A stretch of DNA of 18,488 nt from Ruminococcus sp. AF46-10NS (GTDB lineage: Bacteria; Bacillota; Clostridia; Lachnospirales; Lachnospiraceae). The stretch is from positions 1 to 18,488 of the forward strand of contig NZ_QRNF01000054.1 in assembly GCF_003474435.1 (NCBI RefSeq). Reading direction: 5' to 3'. Below the pieces are notes generated by a model. The model saw only the letters and a list, made by a program, of their open reading frames with translations, did not search any database and was not told the DNA's origin. Both the position numbers and the translations under genes were made by a program. Shown here piece after piece: positions 13,159-18,488 of this stretch (the stretch's first letter is position 1; the number at the start of each line of letters is the position of its first letter).

Positions 13159-13947
13159 TTATTTTTGTTTCTCTAATTTTTCTTTTTTGCGTTTGTACAA
13201 ATACAGGCGTACCCCTATGTATTCATCTGCTATATTGTCACCTTTCAGCTGTGACTCTAACTTTTCAATTTTCTCCTGCAAATAATCCACTGTCAAAAAG
13301 CCTTTTTTGCTCCATCTGTCAAATTGTGAATGAACACTGTCACAGATGCATCTTCTGCCTGCTACTAATTTGGATCTTGTATCCCATTCTATTTTTCCGT
13401 TAGAATCTTTTTCACCATTTAGATGTAATACATCATCAATATCCGCCTGCATAGCATTTTGCAATTCACTGCCTAAACCGACATTCGGCCGCACATATAT
13501 CTCACCGTTTTTATAGTACCCAATTGCCTGCATTTGACGTTGGTTCCATGGACTAATCGTTAATTCTTTGTCTCCTCTTGAAGCGTCACAACATAGACAT
13601 TGTTTATTCTGTTCTGGAGAATCATGTTCCCCGCCATAACAAACACCAAGATAATTTTGATAGTCTAACGCTCTCTCCTTATCCATTGATAAAGCTTTAT
13701 AATGCTCTATTTTTGTATCATTCTGCTGTCCAGTTATTCTTCTCATACAATAAGCACATAAACCATGCTGTTCTTTAATCAATTCTGAACGTATTGTAGC
13801 TTTGGGCATTTGTTCGAACAAAAACCTCAGCTGAGTTGAATCCTTAGGCAGTTCTAATTTTTCATATCCACTTGCAGGATCTTTCTTTATGGCAGTTGCT
13901 TTTTCAACTATTATATTCGGAGTTTTCCTCTTTCGAATATAAATCAT
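13159..13947 (-). CDS. ptuB: Septu defence HNH nuclease PtuB
   Basis: 262 aa. It is an HNH endonuclease of the TIGR02646 type, the PtuB component of Septu anti-phage systems. Visible parts are CAYCMRRI (Cys 64 and 67), KIEHYKALS (Glu-His 81-82, the catalytic His region), DYQNYLGVC with the central Asn, and CLCCDASRGD supplying the second zinc-binding Cys pair, followed by the conserved ISPWN. In the family PtuB cuts nucleic acid and is controlled by the PtuA ATPase, causing abortive defence. GGAGG precedes ATG 13947 by eight bases and lies over the ptuA stop, so the pair is co-translated. Length and motifs are complete. No reverse transcriptase is present, so this is not a retron. Confidence 0.88.
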   Translation of the reverse strand: MIYIRKRKTPNIIVEKATAIKKDPASGYEKLELPKDSTQLRFLFEQMPKATIRSELIKEQHGLCAYCMRRITGQQNDTKIEHYKALSMDKERALDYQNYLGVCYGGEHDSPEQNKQCLCCDASRGDKELTISPWNQRQMQAIGYYKNGEIYVRPNVGLGSELQNAMQADIDDVLHLNGEKDSNGKIEWDTRSKLVAGRRCICDSVHSQFDRWSKKGFLTVDYLQEKIEKLESQLKGDNIADEYIGVRLYLYKRKKEKLEKQK

Positions 13948-13949
13948 TC

Positions 13950-15206
13950 CTATTCCTCCGCTTCAATCTCGTATTCAGATTTCAATGCAATTGATTGTGG
14001 ATGCTTTTCTCCTAGTATCACGATCAGCTGATCTAAAGCCTTTTTCGCATCATCATATTCTTCCAGGTCCATCCTTTTCTCAAATTCCTCAATAAGATTT
14101 TCAACTTTTGCCGGGCGCATATGATAGCCCAACATATCCCGTAATATATCATTCACAGAAAATGCATAACTGTCAGTTATATATCTGACATTCCCGTTTT
14201 CGTCAAGATTGATTATATTGGCATCTTTGCAGGAAGATACGATAATGGGCGAATGTGTTGCTGCAATAAACTGAATATTAGGAAAACTCTCTGTTAAAGC
14301 ATCTACAACACGCCACTGCCATTTGGGATGTAAATTGGAATCTATCTCATCTATGAAAACAATCCCTTCAACTTTAGATATATTTTCCCCTTCATCAGGA
14401 TTTAAAATTGCCATACGGTATGCTAAATCAAGTATTAAATTTAAAAGGGATTGATATCCTGCACTTAAGTCATCGATATCTTTAAATTCCCCATTTTCAC
14501 TGTAAAGGATCTTTCCTTCATTTGGCTGATAAACCACCTTACTTATTAAACCGTCATTCATAATACTCATAAACTTTGAAACAATTTTTCCAAACTGTTC
14601 GTAATTTTCAGAAATACTATTCATTCTGACACTACTCCACTCCATTTGTTCGCACCAATTATTGACAACATTTAAATTGGCAGTTCTGTCTAAGCAGCCC
14701 AGATACCCACACCGTCGATTATGAAGCTGTTTTCGCTTCTTTTCATTAGCATCCTTTCTCGCTGAAATCCAATGTCTGGAAGCGCTTTGGTAGCTAATCA
14801 GAGGTAGTATCTTACGTTCTGTACTGTTTATAAGATCTCGTGACACTTTTAAAATATCTTTTGGACTAATCATGGTACGAGAACTAATTTTAGTTCTATC
14901 CCATGTATAATCAGTTCCTGCATACGAAATTGTACTTTCTATTTCTACAGGATAGCAATATGATCTATCAAAAGTTCCATTATTATTCACTAAGATATTA
15001 TAATGTATATCATCTTTATAGATATTGCGTGTAGGAATATCTTCCATCCCTGTTAGAAAACCAGATACCGCAACGGTTGCCGCTTCGAGTACCGATGTTT
15101 TTCCCACGCCATTATCTCCCAATATAAGGTTAAATCCCGGCTTAAATTGCAAATTCAAATCCTCAAACATTTTAAAATTTATTATATGCAAATTTTTTAA
15201 CAGCAT
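13950..15206 (-). CDS. ptuA: Septu defence ATPase PtuA
   Basis: 418 aa. An SMC/ABC-like ATPase: Walker A GDNGVGKTS (about 30-38), signature LSAGYQSLL (about 247), Walker B GIVFIDEIDSNLHP (about 281-294) and the switch ATHSP (about 316). A C-terminal helical part (LDQLIVILGEKHPQSIALKS) follows, matching the PtuA layout. It precedes the HNH gene with only two bases between stop and start. PtuA assembles with PtuB and restrains its nuclease until infection; in related systems ATP or other nucleotides set the switch. The open frame reaches 15305, but GGAGAG lies seven bases before ATG 15206 and the homology (MLLKNLHIINFKMFEDL) begins there. A candidate promoter lies 54 bp upstream. All motifs are intact. 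Confidence 0.88.
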   Translation of the reverse strand: MLLKNLHIINFKMFEDLNLQFKPGFNLILGDNGVGKTSVLEAATVAVSGFLTGMEDIPTRNIYKDDIHYNILVNNNGTFDRSYCYPVEIESTISYAGTDYTWDRTKISSRTMISPKDILKVSRDLINSTERKILPLISYQSASRHWISARKDANEKKRKQLHNRRCGYLGCLDRTANLNVVNNWCEQMEWSSVRMNSISENYEQFGKIVSKFMSIMNDGLISKVVYQPNEGKILYSENGEFKDIDDLSAGYQSLLNLILDLAYRMAILNPDEGENISKVEGIVFIDEIDSNLHPKWQWRVVDALTESFPNIQFIAATHSPIIVSSCKDANIINLDENGNVRYITDSYAFSVNDILRDMLGYHMRPAKVENLIEEFEKRMDLEEYDDAKKALDQLIVILGEKHPQSIALKSEYEIEAEE

Positions 15207-15259
15207 CTCGTACTCTCCTTTTACAACTCTTTGCCTTCTAATTATTTCCATATATTTGT

Positions 15260-15288
15260 ATATTAACACAATGTATAAAGTACCACAA
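15260..15288 (-). promoter_or_regulatory. Candidate sigma-70 promoter for ptuAB
   Basis: Minus-strand TTGTGG (15288-15283), a 17-bp spacer, then TAATAT (15265-15260), about 54 bp before the ptuA start. The spacing is ideal and both boxes are one or two bases from consensus. Confidence 0.5.
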
Positions 15289-15351
15289 CAAATACCTTTT
15301 TTCAAAAATTATTTTCAAAATAAAATTTAAAATTCCTACGAATTTTACACC

Positions 15352-15603
15352 ATGTTTCCCTTGTCTTTCTTTTCCAGTCTTTTATCCATAGTCATTTTTG
15401 CCTTTCTTCCATTTGAAACGAAAGCTGATACAGTTGCATTGGAAATGACTGTGATGCCACTATTTGCGAAGTAATCATCGACCACAGTTTATAAAAAATT
15501 TATAGGGTCTGAACCTTATGCTACCCCCATTTTCGAAACCGCTCCTTTCTGGACAATGGTCGGCATCGGAATAAATTCCAGCCTTTATCAGGAACTGAAA
15601 TAA
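15352..15603 (+). pseudogene. Plus-strand coding debris of unknown origin
   Basis: Two short plus-strand frames. 15352-15474 encodes a hydrophobic 40-aa piece (MFPLSFFSSLLSIVIFAFLP, ending VMPLFAK). 15529-15603 encodes IFETAPFWTMVGIGINSSLY followed by QELK and a stop, which looks like the tail of a membrane protein. Between them is a degraded relative of the GGGGTC palindrome (near 15501-15515). No start signals are convincing. I cannot name the parent gene; the remainder of 15289-15669 is featureless AT-rich sequence. Confidence 0.25.
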
Positions 15604-15669
15604 TGGTTTGTTTTTTATCCTTCCTTGGACTTTCAAATTTTAAACCTCATATGACTGTAGTCACGTGCT

Positions 15670-16425
15670 TCATTCCATCTCCACTTCCCGCCCATATTTC
15701 CGGCTATATTCCGCTGTTATTAATGCCCCGCTTCCTTTTTCAGCCTGAATTACGAATAATTTGTCGGACCAGCTGCTGATCAGACGGTTTCTGCGTGGAA
15801 ATCTATACCTATCAGGATGAGTTCCCGGTGGATATTCTGATATGAGCAGCCCTTTTTCTTCTATGCACTTCATTAGTTTATTATGTTCTGCTGGATAACA
15901 GATATCTAGTCCATTTCCCAGTATTGCTACTGTATAACCTCCAGTATTCAGGCATACAGTATGTGCATAGCTGTCAATCCCCTTTGCCATCCCACTGACG
16001 ACAGTTATCTTTTTCTGGGCACATTCCGATGCAAGAAATACAGTTTTTTGTTTCGATTTCTGACTGCACCTTCTGGCTCCTATTATCCCAATCGTCTGAT
16101 CCATTTCTCTAAAATTACCTTTATAATACAATACCACAGGTGCATCAGTCGGTTTTTTTGCACGTGCAGGATATCGGTCATCATCCCAGCATAAAACGAA
16201 AATATTTTTATTTTGACATTCTTCAAAGATTCTTTTCGCCTTTTCTAATGAATGATTCCTGATGATGCTTTCTCTTTGTCTCACAGACAGATCAGATATT
16301 TCAGCCAATTGCTCTGATCCAGCCTGATAAATTTTCTCTGCATCTCCCAATTTTTCAATCAATCGTCTGGCTGTAACAGAACCAATAAAAGGTAACTGTG
16401 TAAGCCATATCCAGTGTATTATCAT
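15670..16425 (-). pseudogene. dprA: DNA-processing protein DprA, C-terminally truncated
   Basis: 251 aa. N-terminal helix-hairpin-helix region (LPFIGSVTARRLIEKLG), then the Rossmann-like DprA core: IGIIGARRCS, VVSGMAKGIDSYAH, VAILGNGLDICYPAEH, LLISEYPPGTHPDRYRFPRR and KGSGALITAEYSRKYGREV. DprA binds single-stranded DNA and loads RecA during natural transformation. The protein normally continues from GREVFAVPG for a further 40-100 residues; here it ends at REVEME. The last core strand and the C-terminal domain are therefore missing. Its start overlaps the comM stop (ATGA), the normal Firmicute order. The truncation plus the broken comM suggest a non-functional relic or a secondary copy. Confidence 0.85.
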
Positions 16426-16933
16426 CTCACCACCACCATTTTACTGTTACTCTTGTCCAAATCCCTACATGTCAGAACTTTTTCTATATCCTTCCGACGG
16501 ATCTTTTCTTCTCCATCCAGATCAGCACTGGTTCTGGCAAGCCTTAAAAGTTTATGAATCACCCGGGCACTATATCCATATTTTTCACTGGTCTCCCGCA
16601 ATATTTTCAACGAGTCCGCCTCAAGAACACAATATTTTTGAATTAATTCTGTTGTCATCTGTGCATTGCAATTAATACCTCTTTCCTGCGCATATCTCTC
16701 CTGCTGTATCTCTCTGGCCCTTTCTACTTTTGTACGCAGTTCTTCTGAAGAAACTCCTGCTTTCTGGTCTGCTATTGCAAAAAAATCTACTGGATGAACC
16801 TCTTTCTGTATATCTATCCGATCCATGATAGGACCTGAAATCTTTCCTCTGTATTTAATGATCTCATAATCTGTGCACTTACACTTTGCTCCCGGGTAAT
16901 AGCCACATGGACAAGGATTCGTTGCGACTACGA
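16422..16933 (-). pseudogene. comM: ComM/YifB Mg-chelatase-like ATPase, C-terminal fragment
   Basis: Homology runs from FVVATNPCPCGYYPGAKCKC, then GKISGPIMDRIDIQKEVHPV, to SARVIHKLLRLARTSADLDG and the basic end. NPCPCGYY plus the paired Cys and GPxxDRIDI are characteristic of the YifB/ComM C-terminal half. ComM is a helicase that helps branch migration during natural transformation. About 300 N-terminal residues, including Walker A and B, are missing. The open frame extends upstream to ATG 17024 through an unrelated leader (MKMKRTLDKILAFFFCVGVF). That leader looks like a non-homologous joined sequence, so expression as a chimera is possible but function is not. The stop overlaps the dprA start by four bases. 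Confidence 0.85.
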
Positions 16934-17081
16934 AAATGATACAATTAAACGATGCACCCCCTGTGAACACCCCTACACAAAAAAAGAACGCCAGAATCTT
17001 ATCCAACGTTCTCTTCATTTTCACTTTCTCAAGTCACATGATGCTATCACATACATGTATAAATAAATTGTACCTCTGCAT

Positions 17082-18270
17082 TTAACCGAAACAATCTCTG
17101 ATCTTATTTGAAATATCAGAATCAACAAAGCCTTTCTGTGCCATATCATCAAGTATCCCACACGCTTTGTCATGTGACAAACCCTTCTTATAAGGTCTGT
17201 CTTCAGTAAGTGCCTGATAAATATCAATGCAAGCCATAATACGCTCTGGTTTATTTAATTCATCAGCAGTTTTTCCAAAAGGATATCCTTTTCCATTTAA
17301 CTTTTCATGATGAAGAGCCGCCCAGTCTCGTATTTCCTCGAAATCATCTATCCCTGACAAAATATAATAGGTATATACTGCATGATGTTTCATTGTTTTA
17401 AATTCTTCATCGGTTAATTTTTCTGGTTTTTCCAGAATCTCATTCCCGATTGCGACCTTTCCTATGTCATGTAAAGCTCCGGCAATATACATTTTCTGAC
17501 AGATATCCTCATCAAATCCCATGAACCTTGATATTTTTTCCGCAACACCCATTGAGTGGTTACTTGTAAAGGGTGATTTATAGTCCACAATATGGGCAAA
17601 AAGATCTGCAATAGCTTTAATCTGTGCAAAATTAAGTTCCAGCTTTATTCTGGGTACTTTCTTCCACAACATCGTATCCAGGTTTTCATTATCAATCATA
17701 TGAATTTTTTCATCTGAAAAAGCATTAAAAAAACTTCCACGCAGAAGGAATCAAACAATTTATCTTTTGACTTTATTACAAATTCTTCTGTTCTTTTCCA
17801 CTCATCCGAATCTGATTTCATAGATCGGCAAAATATATCTATCGTATCACACATATGGATAATCCTTGCAAAAAACGGTACTTCATTCCATTGTTTTCCA
17901 AAAGGTTCACTTCCATCAGCGTTTTCATGGGGGGTACAGTATGACATTAGATACATCATTATGAAACGGTATATTTTTCAGAATTTTTTCTCCTATGGTA
18001 CAATGCCTTCCCAGCTTCGTCACCCCGTTACGTAAAGCGTCATTTTGAAGCTCTTCCTGAATATATTGTGCCACTGCATTGTCGTGCAGCAATGCACACT
18101 CTGCCAGATCCTGCAGGCTTTGACCCTGTATACCCATTTTTTTCAGCAGTACAAACCGCCATATATGCCACACGTTTAGAATGATTGTTTGTTACTTTAA
18201 TCAGCTCTGCCTCTACACAGTCCAATGCATATGAGCAGGCTGCTAATAACCCCAGCACATCAAATTTCAT
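17082..18270 (-). pseudogene. HD plus HD-GYP domain phosphodiesterase, three frameshifts
   Basis: A gene of about 390 codons spread over three frames. The start (MKFDVLGLLAACSYALDCVE, NNHSKRVAYMAV) switches near 18145 to LLKKMGIQGQSLQDLAECAL and LHDNAVAQYI, a first degenerate HD domain. That frame stops at a run of six C (plus 17929-17934), beyond which HENADGSEPFGKQWNEVPFF and ARIIHMCDTIDIF continue. It changes again at seven T (plus 17727-17733) to NAFSDEKIHMIDNENLDTML. The last part (intact from ATG 17699) is a full HD-GYP domain: NHSMGVAEKI, GALHDIGKVAIG, KHHAVYTYYIL, ALHHEKLNGKGYPFG and RIMACIDIYQALTEDRPYK. HD-GYP enzymes hydrolyse cyclic di-GMP or related dinucleotides. One base at each break would restore the whole protein. 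The 3' portion could still be translated separately, but lacks a good start site. Confidence 0.85.
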
Positions 18271-18303
18271 TTTTGATCTTGTCTCCTCCTTTGTTCTGTT
18301 TTC

Positions 18304-18342
18304 TGAGAAATCTGGAATATGCTTACCATGACAGATTTCTCA
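18304..18342 (-). promoter_or_regulatory. Leader hairpin upstream of the HD-GYP gene
   Basis: Inverted repeat of 11 bp (TGAGAAATCTG at 18304-18314 and its complement at 18332-18342) with a 17-nt loop, about 35-70 bp before the HD gene start. No U-run follows on the minus strand, so it is more likely a leader structure or operator than a terminator. An AAGGAGG lies between it and the start, spaced further from ATG 18270 than usual. Confidence 0.5.
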
Positions 18343-18402
18343 ACCTCGGATCAATAAAAGCATATGTTTTGTCTTTTCTTTAATTTTTCCATGACCGTTG
18401 GA

Positions 18403-18488
18403 TTATTTTTTATAATCTGTGTGAGGTAAGGCCTGGGCAGCTACCATCTGTTCCAGAAAATCATCCACTTCCGCAAATTGTATATAAG
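18403..18488 (-). CDS. 3' end of an unidentified gene cut by the window edge
   Basis: The minus-strand frame enters from the right edge and reads YIQFAEVDDFLEQMVAAQAL, then PHTDYKK, and stops at 18403. The codon use looks coding, but the 27 residues are too few to identify a family. Confidence 0.5.
   Translation of the reverse strand, partial: YIQFAEVDDFLEQMVAAQALPHTDYKK

Noticed and set aside
13159..15206. Retron carrying Septu-type effectors
   Set aside because: No reverse transcriptase gene and no msr/msd-like inverted structure is present upstream of ptuA.
15501..15515. Degraded relative of the GGGGTC palindrome (also near 11518)
   Set aside because: Both keep TTTAT plus parts of the core and share ATGCTAC on the right, but the arms no longer pair; too weak to count as copies.
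1..18488. CRISPR arrays, tRNA or rRNA genes
   Set aside because: No regularly spaced repeat series, no cloverleaf with a CCA-type end and no rRNA-like sequence was seen; the only tandem repeats are the 81-bp and 44-bp duplications.

Overview
The window is AT-rich and looks like a Clostridia chromosome, most probably a gut Lachnospiraceae-type Firmicute. The evidence is strong AGGAGG-like ribosome binding sites, DUF3791/DUF3990 and DUF6338-like families, a Firmicute comM-dprA pair and codon bias. No marker gene fixes the genus. Nearly every real gene is on the minus strand, so transcription runs from high to low coordinates. It reads as an accessory, defence-rich and partly decayed region: intact small operons alternate with truncated or frameshifted genes and mobile-element scars.

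Layout from low to high coordinates. 1-740: a TIR-like nucleotide-binding protein whose 3' end carries an 81-bp tandem duplication. 866-2430: an unrecognised 163-aa protein and a compact DUF3791-DUF3990-DUF3791 operon that looks like a toxin-antitoxin set. 2728-3736: an IS630-family element with a broken transposase. 3753-9033: four copies of a dispersed structured repeat that I read as an HDV-like self-cleaving ribozyme, interleaved with an AraC fragment, a membrane protein / 59-aa protein / trypsin-like protease group, a 395-aa membrane protein and a BCCT transporter missing its N-terminal part. 9093-9849: a GC-rich scar of phage-type methyltransferase fragments and an IS66 fragment. 9910-11254: membrane proteins and an FHA-domain protein. 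11559-12915: a frameshifted PIN + DUF3298 gene. 13159-15206: a complete Septu (ptuA-ptuB) defence operon with a recognisable promoter. 15352-15603: plus-strand debris. 15670-16933: a comM-dprA relic truncated at both ends. 17082-18270: an HD/HD-GYP phosphodiesterase gene broken by three frameshifts. 18403-18488: the 3' end of a further gene.

Two signals stand out. First, the ribozyme copies show the nested double pseudoknot order P1-P2-P3-P1'-P4-P2', a seven-base P1, a GGCAAC joining segment and a GCUAAG/GCUGAG J4/2 with the expected active-site C. The copies keep pairing through G-U wobbles and a rebuilt P4. Each has a hairpin of variable sequence ending two or three nucleotides before the predicted cut. 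Two copies lie between successive same-strand genes, which suggests processing of a polycistronic RNA. Second, a 13-bp near-palindrome, GGGGTCAGACCCC followed by ATAAAGAA (minus-strand reading), recurs at least six times in one orientation. It sits at the break point of AraC, BCCT, MT-A70, DNA methyltransferase and IS66 fragments, so it is either a recombination or mobility site or a repeat at which sequences are joined.

Many broken genes differ from an intact frame by one base, several of them at homopolymer runs. Sequencing or assembly error therefore has to be weighed against real decay before any pseudogene call is trusted.
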